A DNA stretch of 64,000 bases from Ashinkailepas kermadecensis (taxonomy: Eukaryota > Arthropoda > Thecostraca > Neolepadidae), in assembly GCA_034440615.1 (NCBI GenBank), contig JAOTOM010005099.1, positions 352,501 through 416,500 on the forward strand, read 5' to 3'. The notes under the pieces were generated by a model. It ran no database searches and was not told where the DNA came from. It was given only the letters and a program-made list of their open reading frames with translations. Positions 23,671 through 36,066 of this stretch are shown piece after piece; position 1 is the stretch's first letter, and the number at the start of each line of letters is the position of its first letter. A program made the position numbers and the translations under genes.

Positions 23671-24647
23671 CACCTGCCTGTGGCCCGTCGCCACAGGCCG
23701 CGTGATGGAGGAGCAGTGTTAAAATAATGATTTATCGTTAGGTTTGAGATGTCGAAACGAAGTACAGCAAGATGTCGAAATCGCCATGGACGTGGTGTTG
23801 CATACAGTTTTGCTAAGTAATGCAAACCCAGTTTTGATAAAACTGCGTACATATGACTGTTTCTGTTGTGCGTGTTTTGAGAGGCGCCTAATTTGGTGAT
23901 GCCGACATCAACGAAAACGATACAAACACCTACGCTACAAACTGATATTGTATAACATAGCACATAATTGGATATAAACTGTTATGGCATAATATAGCAC
24001 AGCATAGGTGATCTCTTCAATCAGAATTGCGCTTCGGGATGTTCGTTATCCCGATTCCGGGTCCGTTATGGTGAGCAAAAGTATGATTTGTGAAGGACAT
24101 GCAGTTAGAAACGAGACCTGAAGACTTCACAAACACGCACCAAGTAGCACGATGTTCATACTTATTTGGGAAATATGTCGATTCAGTGTTCAGTAAGTGG
24201 TATATTCCACCTTATTTCGCGAATAATTTATCACTGCGGAGGAGTGTGCGCGCGCGCGTGTGTGTGTGTGTGTGTAGAGGGGCAGGCGCAGGCGCGACCG
24301 GTTCACTCGCTGGCCTTGGCGGCGTTGTCGGGCGGCGTGTTTTTGCCAGCGCGCCCACGGTCGCACCACCCACAGCCACGGCCCACTTTCCTGCTCTCCG
24401 TCTCATTGTTGTTCCAGATGAATGGCTGGCTACCCTGTGGATTTTCCGCATGATGCCCGCTCTTGCGGTGCCCCCTCCCCCTCCCAACCACCACCAGTAT
24501 GGCATGGATTTGTCATGCATGTTGGCGGCTTCCCACTCCCACGAATTATACGGTGCTATGTAGTCTTCCAATCTTTACTCTGTTGTTGATGGTATGATTG
24601 AGAGGCCTTCACCTGCTTCCTCCGTCGTTATGACCGAGCTTGCCATG

Positions 24648-24686
24648 TACACAACACAACACAACACAACACAACACAACACAACA
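24648..24686. repeat. (ACAAC)n microsatellite
   Basis: About eight copies of the pentamer ACAAC/ACACA. Confidence 0.9.
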
Positions 24687-24875
24687 TAAAGCACTGTCAT
24701 GTTTTAACGAATGCTGACGCCGCAGCGTCAGCAGAGGACTCCAGGATGGCGAACCAGGTCGTGCTTCGGCACGTTCGGTAGACGATGCGCTTTCTATCGG
24801 GCTCCGCACGAGTTTTGAAGCCACGTCCGCAGTATGTGCTTGCTGGCCAGACGTGATATTTTGCATTATGTTGGG

Positions 24876-25301
24876 GGTAGGCCCTCCACCTCAGTGATTG
24901 GTGTACCCTCTCCTGTTGGGTAGGCCCTCCACCTCAGTGATTGGTGTACCCTCTCCTGTTGAGTAGGCTCTCCACCTCAGTGATTGGTGTACCCTCTCCT
25001 GTTGGGTAGACCCTCCACCTCTGTGATTGGTGTACCCTCTCCTGTTGGGTAGGCCCTCCACCTCAGTGATTGGTGTACCCTCTCCTGTTGGGTAGGCCCT
25101 CCACCTCAGTGATTGGTGTACCCTCTCCTGTTGGGTAGGCCCTCCACCTCAGTGATTGGTGTACCCTCTCCTGTTGGGTAGACCCTCCACCTCTGTGATT
25201 GGTGTACCCTCTCTTTTTGGGTAGGCCCTCCACCTCAGTGATTGGTGTACCCTCTCCTGTTGGGTAGACCCTCCACCTCAGTGATTGGTGTACCCTCTCC
25301 C
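24876..25301. repeat. 43-bp minisatellite, 10 copies
   Basis: Units share CCTCCACCTCAGTGATTGGT and GTACCCTCTCCTGTTGGGTA. Variants are GGCCC/GACCC and CTCAG/CTCTG. Confidence 0.95.
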
Positions 25302-25622
25302 AATCAATGTCTTCTGACTTCGATGTTGAACCCTATCGAGTTGGCCGTCTCATTGCTGGGGACCCCCCATAGCTAATACACATATACTTCCCTCTCCTTT
25401 GCCTATTCCGTAAAATATCGCCAATTTGGTCAGTTTCTAATTATCAGCTGAGGATCGGGAGTTGAGGTTTGAGGTTGAGGTTTGTTCCCATATAGCTGAC
25501 ATCATCAGACAGTGACAGATTCTGAAACAAATTCTTGGGAAGGAGGAGAACGCATAAGTTGCAGTCCTGGCGGATAGTAGGGCAAAATAATTTTATCTCT
25601 GAAAAACAAAGCTAACATGTTC

Positions 25623-25625
<3 letters not shown>

Positions 25626-25691
<66 letters not shown>

Positions 25692-25750
25692 ATGTATGTA
25701 TATATGTGTATGTATGTATGTGTGTGTGTGTGTATGCATATGCATGCATG
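25626..25750. repeat. (TA)n/(TG)n microsatellite
   Basis: Pure TA to about 25690, then TATG/TGTG and ATGC tracts. It directly abuts a MITE-like family 2 copy. Confidence 0.95.
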
Positions 25751-25756
25751 CATATC

Positions 25757-26073
25757 AGGAGCAGATCCAAGAACTTTGATCAGGGGCACTTATTTTGGAG
25801 GGGAGCCACTTCTCCAGGAAGGAGGTACCTTCTCTACTCCGAGGGACGCCCTCGGCTGACAAAGTCGTTGATGGGGAGGGGATGCTCTCGAGCGCCCTGG
25901 AGTTACGCCATACCTCTTCATTGGGGCGCAAGCACTCAGTTTCCCCACTCGCCCACTGGATCCATGCTTATTGTTCTTGAAATCCGAAAACATGCGTATG
26001 CCAACACTGATTTAATTACTAGAATTTTGAACATCGTTGTCCAATTAAACTTCATATTTCTCTATCCCTAGAC
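25757..26073 (+). mobile_element. MITE-like family 2 copy (diverged)
   Basis: The left end is CAGGAGCAGATCCAAGAACT and the right end GTGTCTGGATCCCC, an imperfect inverted pair. The interior has GGAGGGGAGCC and a GAAGGAGG block. It lies directly after the TA microsatellite at 25.65 kb. Confidence 0.45.
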
Positions 26074-26544
26074 GTGTCTGGATCCCCTTGCATGGCATTT
26101 CTCTCTCCATTTATCTCCCTCTCCCTCTCCCTTATCCTTTTCCTCTCCCTAAAGTTCCTCTCCCTCTCACTCCCTCTCTCCCTTTCCTTCTCCCACTCGC
26201 CTCTGGGCGAAGTGTTATAGGTGTGGTGGCAAACTCAGGGAAATGCTTAGACCCGGCCAGACATGCATTTTGAAACTGGTGTTCCGTGATAGACCAGCCA
26301 ACGGGTGCCTTTCCTGCTGCTGCTGTTGGGCGACGCCCTCGAGACTCCGGTGTGCATCGGTCGGTGTGATGAGCGCCCGCCCGTCTGCATACCGCCTGCC
26401 GAACCGGAAGCCGTCCAAGTGCGGTGCGGCCAAAACGGGCCGGCCAAAACGGGCCGGCGGCGCCGAGCTGGTGGACAGTGCACAGTGCACTGAGCTGCTG
26501 TGCACAGTGCACACTGAGCCGGCTGGCTGCGGCTGCCACCACTA

Positions 26545-26950
26545 GACTGGACGTCTGCGGAGTCCAGCGGCAGCGGACGTCTGCCGAGTCCGGCGGCAGC
26601 GGGCGTCTGCCGAGTCCGGCGGCAGGGGGCGTCTGCCGAGTCCGGCGGCAGGGGGCGCCGGGCGCCGGGCCAGCCGGCGCGCCAGTGGGAACGCCGCGCA
26701 TGGCATGCGGCCCCGCTCCGAGCACGGCGAGATTGTGTCTCCCGCCGCATGGCATGCGGCCCCGCTCCGAGCACGGCGAGATTGTGTCTCCCGCCGCATG
26801 GCATGCGGCTCCGCTCCGAGCACGGCGAGATTGTGTCTCCCGCCGCATGGCATGCGGCCCCGCTCCGAGCACGGCGAGATTGTGTCTCCCGCCGCATGGC
26901 ATGCGGCCCCGCTCCGAGCACGGCGAGATTGTGTCTCCCGCCGCATGGCA
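26545..26950. repeat. Two adjacent arrays: ~26 bp and 49 bp
   Basis: At 26545-26665, four to five copies of a unit with CTGCCGAGTCCGGCGGCAG. At 26697-26950, five near-identical 49-bp units with GCATGGCATGCGGCCCCGCT and CGAGATTGTGTCTCCCGC. Open frames on both strands are artefacts of the stop-free unit. Confidence 0.9.
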
Positions 26951-27477
26951 TGCCATGTCCTCTGGGAAATATTCCGCCAGAGCTCGGGGCGAATCTTGCC
27001 TCGCTTAAGTGCACGTGAGATCCGGCGGGCGGCGGCTCAATCGCCGCTCCTCTGCCATATAGGATCGGTGGCCATTGTCGGGGTGTTTTGCATCGATCAA
27101 CATGTACGTGTTGCTCCAGCGACATGTGCATTGTGCGTGCCGCTCACCGGGAAACTGATTAGAGGTGATCCTGAAGCAAACGTTTCTCATGGCTAAATAG
27201 ATGTTGGCCGAGATTCGAACGCAGCACAAAAGCAAAAATGTCCATCCGTAAGTAGAAGGTGGCCGAGCTCTCGGACGACCCATGCTGATGTGCTTATGCA
27301 CACACATACCTGTCTTAGGTTTGTCTTCTTGTCTTAGGCATACTTTTCTTCTTTAAGTGGTGTGTATGCCTGTTTGCTGGTGCAAGCAGGGCCGAAGAGA
27401 ACGTCACAGGATGAAGAATCTGGGTAGGACCATACAAAGTGAACAGCCTAGCGTCAGTCTAGGTGATAAAAAGATAC

Positions 27478-27612
27478 TCACACTGGTCTGTCATCCGTCG
27501 AATACTGGTCTGTCAGCCGTCGAATACTGGTCTGTCATCCGTCGAATACTGGTCTGTCATCCGTCGAATACTGGTCTGTCAGCCGTCGAATACTGGTCTG
27601 TCATCCGTTGAA
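27478..27612. repeat. 22-bp minisatellite, about 6 copies
   Basis: The unit is GTCTGTCATCCGTCGAATAC plus TG, with CATCC and CAGCC variants alternating. Confidence 0.9.
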
Positions 27613-27659
27613 TGTCGACTACTGAACGTTTGCTTTGAGTCCTTGCTGCCTGAAAACAC

Positions 27660-27855
27660 CAACGTACAGGGGCGTTTATTTCTGAAAATTATTCGGGGGG
27701 GGGCACAGTACATGAAGACAATGGGCGGTCCCAACCGATTTTTTTTGTGGGGGGGGAGCACACTCCATAGGGTCCCATGTTACAAGTAAAAATTATTGCG
27801 GGGCAAAGCCAACACTGAAGGGGCACTCACCCCCTCAAAATTATATGAAGGAGCA
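27660..27855 (+). mobile_element. Interspersed repeat family 3 copy
   Basis: The order is AAAATTATTCGGGGGGG, ACATGAAGACAATGGGCGG, CCATAGGGTCCCATGTTAC, GGGGCAAAGCCAACACTG, matching the reversed copy near 16.9 kb. No coding potential. Confidence 0.55.
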
Positions 27856-28544
27856 TCCATGGTAGGGTACACTTACATACATTTTGCATATTTACTTGGT
27901 ACATTTGCGTCATATTGCGGTACATTTCAATCGTCTGCGAACGTGCCGCCGGCAGCTGTATCGCCCCAACTGGCCAGGTCAGCTTCGTAGCCAGCGCGTA
28001 CCCGGCGTGTAGCTCATGGACCGCAACCAAGCTGTGGTACATTAACCGTATTGAGTTTCGGCCTCCCAGAAATATCCAAAACTACATAAACAAGCACGTT
28101 ATTGCTACGGATACGAGGGATTGCAGACGGTTCCACCGTGGGTACACGTCCCAGGGGCATCGATCATGTTAGACGCTGAAGTTGTATTGTGAGCAGTTGG
28201 CAGAAACAGCGTTGCATGCAGATATGTGACCTGAAACACGTAACAGCTTTGGTTTGAGACAGAACTGGCACGAAGTCGTCCGGTCAACTCAGCACACCAA
28301 CAGGAACTCCTTTGTGATGTGTTTATTGAATTTTGCCAGTTGTTTGCCGTCGACCGTTGTTTCCATGTAATATCGACCTCCCCCCCCCCCCCCCACACAC
28401 TCGCTGCTTTCGTCAGCCATCGCATCTCAATTATCAAAGTATGGTAAATGCCAGGCGGTCATAATTACTCCACTCCTCAGTGGCGTTCCCAGTATGTGGT
28501 TCGCTGACCTTCCACGTATTCATATCTCGCCTAGGTCGAGTGGC

Positions 28545-29110
28545 GTGACCTCAGCGGGGCGCCATTTTGGGGCCGGCTGTCATGTGCCGGCCCGGCCGGC
28601 CGGCGTCTCGGTGCCGGTGGGTGGGGCCACGCAGCGCGTCCCCACGCCGGGACTGACGTGTAAAATGGCGCCGCCATGGCCCCGCAGGGCGGCTCCGTTC
28701 GTCGACCGGCCAGCGCAGAGGGGAGAGAGACGCGGCCGAGAGCGGCGGCCCGTTCCCAGAACGGGCGGCGGGGCCGGCGGCCCCTGCCCGCCGCTCTGAC
28801 AGGATAACGCCGCCCGTCTCGGCTGCGGCGGCGGCTGCTGCTGCTGCTGCTGCTAGCCACACGGCCACCTGTCCGCCGTCGTTTACGACTGCTCCGGGTG
28901 CGGGACGCGCGGCCAGCGACGCCATTAGCGGTGTGCGCCTGGGCCCGGCCAGGCTCCTCCCTCGCCGGTTCGGTCGGCCGGCCGCGCTATTATGCTCCGA
29001 TTAGGGCCGATGCGGCGGCGGCGGCGGCCGGCGGCGGCAGGCGGCAGACGGCGCGCCACGATGGCCGCTCGCACCTTGATCGGGGTACGTGCCGCCGCCC
29101 GGACATGGGC
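28545..29110. promoter_or_regulatory. GC-rich island with AAAATGGCGCC motifs
   Basis: A CpG-rich, mostly non-repetitive block inside intron A-B. GCGCCATTTTGG near 28559 and AAAATGGCGCCG near 28664 are opposite-facing copies of the same motif. It also has a short CTG run near 28840. It could be an internal promoter or an unrelated start; no exon could be defined. Confidence 0.25.
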
Positions 29111-29156
29111 GCCACGCTGCTGGGTGACGACCAATGGTCGGCGACAGCGTGAACCG

Positions 29157-29352
29157 CACCCCATGGGACACCAGCGGCGGGACGGCTCCTGCCATGGGAC
29201 ACCAGCGGCGGGACGGCTCCTGCCATGGGACACCAGCGGCGGGACGGCTCCTGCCATGGGACACCAGCGGCGGGACGGCTCCTGCCATGGGACACCAGCG
29301 GCGGGACGGCTCCTGCCATGGGACACCAGCGGCGGGACGGCTCCTGCCATGT
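29157..29352. repeat. 31-bp minisatellite, about 6 copies
   Basis: Units share CCATGGGACACCAGCGGCGG and GACGGCTCCTG and are almost identical. Confidence 0.95.
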
Positions 29353-30619
29353 GACGCCAGCGGCAGGGGGGGGGGCTCCTGCCGACACCGGTCAGAAGCA
29401 ATCGGCTGGTCGGACGTCCCTCACCTGACCTCACCTTACTGTGGGCAAACCCTCAATGCCCGAACATGGTGGACGGGCTGGAATATTGTGCGAACCACTG
29501 CTTGTTCGGAACACCGACAAGTGGTCGGGCGCCATTCGCTTGCTGGGACTGTGAAGCTCGGCGCCAGTAGCTTCCTTCGAGGACGTTCGATACGACGGGA
29601 GCGTAACCTGAGCGAGGCTACTCCCATTTATGTGCTAGAAGAGTACACCTGAGTGGCCCAGCCGGCCCAGCACTTAAGGTTTTCAAACCGCGATAACTTC
29701 TTTGTTTCGCATTTCGCGTTCTGTTTTTTCTCACTGTCAGATGTGCTCTTTTAATTTTTGGTTTTGACCAACGATTTCCCAATAATTTGTACAAGGTGTG
29801 CGGCTGCTTTTCTTTAATATGTAATCAAAGGAAAAGGCTTACGGCTTTTTTTTCCACTGGTGGCCAACTTTCAACAGCATTCCACGTGGTATGCAATATT
29901 TAAAGATCTAATTTTCAAACGCGGAGCCAGATCTGCTCTTTTCATTTTAAGATGTAATACCTGTCACTACAATATTTCTCCTAAAGTACTCTCAATCGGG
30001 GTTTGGAACAACATTCCTCCTCACCGACAGCTTACAATGCACGTCGGATCTCAGCGACACCCTCCGTCCGCCTCAGCCACTGCCGGTTGACATTGTGACG
30101 TCATGCATCACGTGACATACACGCCCCAGAGCCTGGCAGCCTCAGATGTGGGTCGTCCCTCGAGACAGGCTGTATGCGGCATAGACTGAGCGGGGTGGCT
30201 GTGAGACGTACGGACCGTGACACACAGCGTGACACCTATTTTAATCCGACAATTTGGCATATTGCATCAGGTTTCAGGCGCGATGCACACCTTCACGGTC
30301 TGTCAAGAGAGTGCAGTTGCGGCCGGCCGGCCAATTTCCTGTCGCGGTTCGGTGCCCAATCCTGTGCCGGCACCAGGAGGACCCACAGCCCGCCCGTCGT
30401 CTTCCCCTCGCTCGTCCAGCACCCCCACCGGCGCCCTGTACTGGTGATGTTCTGCCCAGGCCGGGTTACCTCGACCTGCAGCACCAAGTCGGCATGCGCC
30501 GGCCGGGTCGGCTGGCTTCTTTGTTGCTGCGTTCTCGGCATGTGTTCGGCATATGCTCCGCGTGGTCTAGACGTGTCTACGGGCATGCACGCATATATCG
30601 CCACGGGGCAGGCTTCCGC

Positions 30620-30730
30620 GCGTCGGCAGCTCAGTGGTTAAGCTGAGCGTCTGGCAAGCCGGAGGTACGCGGTTCGATCCCTCGCGGTGCCCGTCCTTCC
30701 TGCCAGGGTGAGAGGCAGGCGATGACATGC
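30620..30730 (+). mobile_element. tRNA-derived SINE-like element
   Basis: A tRNA-like head has an A-box region GCAGCTCAGTGGTTAAGC and a B box GGTTCGATCCC near 30671, then GCGGTGCCCGTCC and a non-tRNA tail with GCCAGGGTGAGAGGCAGG. No flanking duplication was seen. It could also be a tRNA pseudogene; the anticodon region is not clear. Confidence 0.5.
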
Positions 30731-31414
30731 ATCCTCAGCTGCCGAGTGCGCCGTGAAGCCACTACCAACGACGATGGCGCTCGCCCCCTCCCCCTTCCCC
30801 ATCCCCGCAACTTTGAGACAGCTTACGTGCCACTGTGGGTATGTCGCATGCCCAATAATATTGTTATACATAGTGTTGAGCATCAATGCAAGCTGGGAAA
30901 GCGTGGCGTGGGTGGCGACTGGAGACGGATTGTTGCATGTCATTGTTCGGTACATCGACCGATAGTCATGCAATTTGTGGTTTTCCCGGGACATGTGCTG
31001 GTTTGTGGGCACCAAACGCTCACCGAGCACCTTCCCTGATGAAGGGTGAATCATGGAGCAAGACACATTAATATCGAAATTGGTTTTCTCTAGCTGTCCC
31101 TTCTTGGCTGCTCCGCGCTTCCATATGGTTTCACATGCCTCTCGCTCCAGAGAATACAGTTAAATGTGGCCTTTTGTTGACTGCTTCTACAGTCAGACTT
31201 TAGATGCGGACCGTGACGTTGATATTTAGAATCGGGATTTTTGAAATTAAGAAAAGGGTCCCTTTGTATTGTAGAAATGGTACACAGATATGATTATACC
31301 GCTTCCCGCAAGCAGTTCCCGGCCATGTCATGCGCCTACAAGAATAGCCCGGGCACACCCTAACATGAGTCACCATTTTCAATTTAGAAATGATCACCAC
31401 CCCGCGTGCTTCAG

Positions 31415-32150
31415 CCTCACTAGACACTGGACACTGGACACTGGGCACTGGATACTGGACACTGGACACTGGGGCTCGTCGGATTCCAGCGTCACTGGAT
31501 ACTGGACCTCACTGGACTCCAGCGTCACTGGACCTCACTGGGCTCCAGCGTCACTGGACACCGGACCTCACTGGACACCGGACCTCACTGGACTCCGGAC
31601 CTCACTGGACTCCAGCGTCACTGGACACTGGACCTCACTGGACTCCAGCGTCACTGGACACCGGACCTCACTGGACTCCAGCGTCACTGGGCACTGGACC
31701 CCACTGCACTCCAGCGTCACTGGACACTGGACCGCACTGGAATCCAGCCTCACTGGACCGCTTGGTTGAGACTGCCATCGTTCTCCAGCCTCACTGGACC
31801 GCTTGGTTCAGACTGCCATCGTTCTCCAGCCTCACTGGACCGCTTGGCTTAGACTGCCATCGTTCTCCAGCCTCACTGGACCGCTTGGCTCAGACTGCCA
31901 TCTTTCTCCAGCCTCACTGGACCGCTTCGCTCAGACTGCCATCGCTATAAAACGAATACAAATATTTCATCCGTATCACAACTCAGGCCACCCGCAGCTG
32001 ATGGTATTACACCTCAGGCCTTCCCGCACCTGACGGTATTACACCTCAGACCACCCCGCAGCTGATGACACCTCAGACCTCCCAGCCACCGATGATATTA
32101 CACGTCTGACCTCCGCGCCGCCGATGACAGTAAACGTCAGACCTCCCACA
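31415..32150. repeat. Three adjoining minisatellites
   Basis: At 31415-31745, ACTGGAC-based units of 11 to 33 bp (CACTGGACTCCAGCGTCACT). At 31745-31942, five 41-bp units with CCAGCCTCACTGGACCGCTT and AGACTGCCATCGTTCT. At 31978-32150, degenerate units of about 35 bp with CACCTCAGACC and GCTGATG. The first two share CACTGGACC and probably have one origin. Confidence 0.85.
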
Positions 32151-33881
32151 CCGGCTCCCGGCGATGCTCAGCGGTGATCAGCGGTGATCAGCGGCCGATC
32201 TCGGCAGTCTCCCGCGCTCAGCACCGATGCATTGACGTGTTGGCCGCGCGCGCAGACACAAGTGGTGCCGGCACCTATTTGCTGTGTCGGGCTCCGAGCG
32301 CACGACGTGTGAGCACGGCAGCGTATTTATTTATGTGCTGCAGCAGACGGCTTGACAGCGGTGTCCGCGCTGCCGTTGTACGGTTTATTTGTATTCCGAA
32401 GTCGCCACGAACTTGCAGTTCGAGTCGGGTCGCCGGGGGCAGGGGGAGGGTGCGGGTTGTTGAGCGGTCGGGTCTGTGGCTGAGTGACGGACTCGGGGCG
32501 ATGCGGTCGGGTCGTCTGGGGCAAGGGAGCGGGGGCGGGGGGCGGGGCGGGGCGGGGCGGGGCGGGGGTTGGGGGGCGGGGCGGGGCGGGGCGGGGACGG
32601 GCTGGGGAGCGGGTGCAGAGCGGTTGCTGATTGCATTGTCAACGCCAGTGATGTAAAATAAGCTTTGCATAGGAGTTTTTCAGTGTTGTGAGTTTAATTC
32701 TTTGCTGTGATGTTTTGCGGTGCTGTTCCGCTCTTTGCGCGAGTTCTTCCTACTGAATAATGTTTCGATATTTCTAACTACGGTTTACTTCCTTATGGAG
32801 AATTTCATAGGAGCGGCTGTGTCCACTCGGTCCTTATTCGCCTGAAATATGGGCGGAGTAAGCGAGGTTTCCTGTGGTCACTGTTGACCATAGAGTAAGC
32901 CGAGCTGCGTGGCAATTTTGTCCATCAAGATTGCCAATCGTAAGAAAAACATACAGTCCAAGGCTATGCACCCTCCCCGGCTGTGTACACGATACACTGT
33001 ACAGGTCCCGCTATGTGATCGGGATGTAGTGCGACATGATGCGAACCAGTTTCAAAGCTGATAACACAAAGTCCCGTCCGAAAGGTGGTGCAAATTGGAA
33101 ACACGTATTACCTTTTTTTAGTCTTATTTCTGGGCGTTATTGTATTTCTTGTACCCTTTGCTCACATGGAATTAGGTCAGGATGAGCTGAAAACTTGCGC
33201 AGGGGAGACAAAATGGGCTTAAGCACTGCTTCTTATTACATGAAGTCCATTCCATTCGCTGGATCAATTCCATCGAAGTCCACTTTAGCAGTACTTTTAT
33301 TAACACGTGATGCCCTATCAGCCATGTAAGCAGAGAGCATATTTATATAACTTGGATGAACATGGCCACCGCAGATTTGTTTTCACCTGCGCGGTTTTCA
33401 CTTGAATAGGGCAAACTGAACGCGGTGCATACCACGATGCCCTCCCGCTCCTGGTTATATCGATCGGTACATTGTTAGTGGTCATCCACTGATTCTCCCG
33501 GTTGCTATGGTGACTGGCTGCGGGTTGATGACGTGTCGCCACGACCGTGTCACCAGGGGCTGTGCTGCCTGACATGTGGTGATCGTGCTCAACGGCAGCC
33601 TAAGCGAGCAGTCTTATAACACAAGAGGCGCCCAGAAGCGCGCATTTCTCAGCATGTTACTGCGGCTTGGCGGGTGGCCTGGCGTCAGTAGCCGAGAAGC
33701 CTGACGCCGGTGCCCAGACACTGCAGGGGGTCCGGCGACGGTACCCGGGTGGCGCCGGCGCCAGTAGCCGGGTGGCCTGGCGCCGGCGCCAGTGTCCCAG
33801 ACGGCGCGGCGCTGCCGGCGGCGCGATAATGGTGCCCGGAGCCAGCCGGCCGGGCCCCGACACAGCGGGCTCGGCTGCCGT

Positions 33882-34632
33882 GGCACGGGGTGGTCGGGCC
33901 GTGGCACGGGGTGGTCGGGCGGTGGCACGGGACGGTCGGGCCGTGGCACGGGGTGGTCGGGCGGTGGCACGGGGTGGTCGGGGGTGGCACGGGATGGTCG
34001 GTCGGTGGCACGGGGTGGTCGGGCCGTGGCACGTGGTGGTCGGGCCGTGGCACGGGGTGGTCGGGCGGTGGCACGGGGTGGTCGGGCGGTGGCACGGGAT
34101 GGTCGGGCGGTGGCACGGGGTGGTCGGGCGGTGGCACGGGGTGGTCGGGCGGTGGCACGGGACGGTCGGGCGGTGCACGGGATGGTCGGGCGGTGGCACG
34201 GGGTGGTCGGGCGGTGGCGCGGGACGGTCGGGCGGTGGCACGGGATGGTCGGGCGGTGGCACGGGATGGTCGGGCCGTGGCACGGGGTGGTCGGGCGGTG
34301 GCACTGGACGGTCGGGCGGTGGCACGGGATGGTCGGGCGGTGGCACAGGGTGGTCGGGCGGTGGCACGGGATGGTCGGGCCGTGGCACGGGGTGGTCGGG
34401 CGGTGGCACTGGACGGTCGGGCGGTGGCACGGGATGGTCGGGCGGTGGCACGGGATGGTCGGGCGGTGGCACGGGATGGTCGGGCGGTGGCACGGGGTGG
34501 TCGGGCGGTGGCACGGGGCGGTCGGGCGGTGGCACGGGATGGTCGGGCGGTGGCACGGGGTGGTCGGGCGGTGGCACGGGATGGTCGGGCCGTGGCACGG
34601 GGTGGTCGGGCGGTGGCACGGCACGGGACGGT
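33882..34632. repeat. 20-bp minisatellite, about 37 copies
   Basis: Copies of GTGGTCGGGCGGTGGCACGG with GATGG/GACGG, GGGCC/GGGCG and GGCACTG variants. The period stays at 20 bp, except for a few one-base slips and a GCACG duplication at the right end. Long open frames in five of six frames are artefacts. Confidence 0.95.
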
Positions 34633-34721
34633 CGGGCGGTGGGCTCAGCCATAATCTCCTGTCTGAAAGGGACTGGACTGCTGTTGATAGCAATTGGCTG
34701 CAATTTCTGGCGATGTCGAAA

Positions 34722-34815
34722 CTTGACTTGACTGGACTGGGCTACACTTGACGTGGGCGGCACTTGTTCCAGACTGGACTGGGCTACACTTGACGTGGGT
34801 GGCACTTGTTCCAGA
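34722..34815. repeat. 42-bp direct duplication
   Basis: ACTGGACTGGGCTACACTTG and GGCACTTGTTCCAGA occur twice, 42 bases apart. Confidence 0.85.
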
Positions 34816-35767
34816 CCGGATTCCATCTTGTTAGATCGAACCGTGCTCGGTACAGCTTAATGACACAACCGGTCAAGCGCACCACATTTTTGTTTGTGTG
34901 GTGAACTGAATCCGAATTTTTGTTGGGTGGGTTTACGAGACGGTACAGGGCGGTTTTGCGGGGCAGTGTACCGTGTTGCGTAGATGGCCGCACCGTTCGA
35001 TCTAGAAATTTCGATTCAATGCGGCAGATTTTAAACCTAGACGCTGACGTGTCGCCAGTACGCCAACACAGCTACACACTGTGCCAGCGCCAACACACTG
35101 TGTTTTCATATCCCGGACTAGATCTGACCAGCCTGATCATCTTCTGCCGGGAGGGGGGGGCTAGACGCAAGCTGGTCCGGCGTCCCAATTCCTCAATTCC
35201 GGAGAAGGCCAATGCAGGCCGGCTCCTCCACCGACTGAACTCATTCTGCGCTCTGTGGTCTGTCACTGTGATGTGTCTGGCGGTCGAAGGCGAATGTGTC
35301 ATAACATATTCCAAAAGCCGCATGCGTGCTGCTGCCGATAAGGCAATGTGTAACGGATGTTTAACATCCAAATGTATTCAATATATGACAGGTTGTTAAC
35401 TTGATGGTTTGGCTTGACGTGAAAGGTCACCGTTGGTTGACGCTGCGTGGCCATGCAGTGGGCAGTGCGTGAGTGTCAGCGCGCCTGTATTGGCACGACT
35501 GGGAGCGCCTGCGTCCTCCATGCAGGTCCACTGCGTCTGGCAGAAGGACCAAAAGTACAAACTCGGTTCACAGCCAGACCCGACCATCGCTCAGTTTGAG
35601 ACCTGAAAAATGTTCATGTTTCACATGGTACTTTTTTACCCAGAACTATAAATGTTTTCCAATTTTAATCAGGTAAATATAAGAATCAGAATAAAGTTTT
35701 GAATAAATATAAGAATAAGAATAAAGTTTTGTGGTAGCATATCGGCGCGCTTGCCCTTGACATCGCA

Positions 35768-35895
35768 GACGCCACCGTCGGGCCCGCCTGGCGCGGTTAG
35801 TGAGTCACCGTCGGGCCCACCTGGCACGGTTAGTCGGTCACCGTCGGGCCCGCCTGGCGCGGTTAGTCGGTCACCGTCGGGCCCGCCTGGCGCGG
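35768..35895. repeat. 33-bp minisatellite, about 4 copies
   Basis: Units share CACCGTCGGGCCCGCCTGGC and GCGGTTAGT. Confidence 0.9.
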
Positions 35896-36016
35896 TGGTT
35901 GTCGAGCCGGACTGTAATTTATCGACTTTGTTTTCCCGCCAGAGGAGGGCGGGCGCTCTCAGCAGTCGCGCCCATGCAGCTCGCCATGTTACGTCAACCA
36001 GCTGTGCCGGTCACGC

Positions 36017-36066
36017 GGTCATGTCATGACACGTGACCTCACGTGGTCATGTCATGACACGTGACC
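36017..36066. promoter_or_regulatory. Duplicated 22-bp near-palindrome with CACGTG E-boxes
   Basis: A 22-bp sequence starting GGTCATGTCATG and ending ACACGTGACC is present twice (36017-36038 and 36045-36066), 28 bases apart. Each copy is close to its own reverse complement and holds a CACGTG E-box, the site of bHLH-ZIP factors. It may be regulatory or the core of an old inverted repeat. Confidence 0.3.

Noticed and set aside
28381..28395. Poly-C run as a structural element
   Set aside because: A simple homopolymer; similar runs occur many times in the window.
33614..34826. Open frames of 250-390 residues on both strands
   Set aside because: All come from a 20-bp minisatellite with no stop codon; several frames are open at once.
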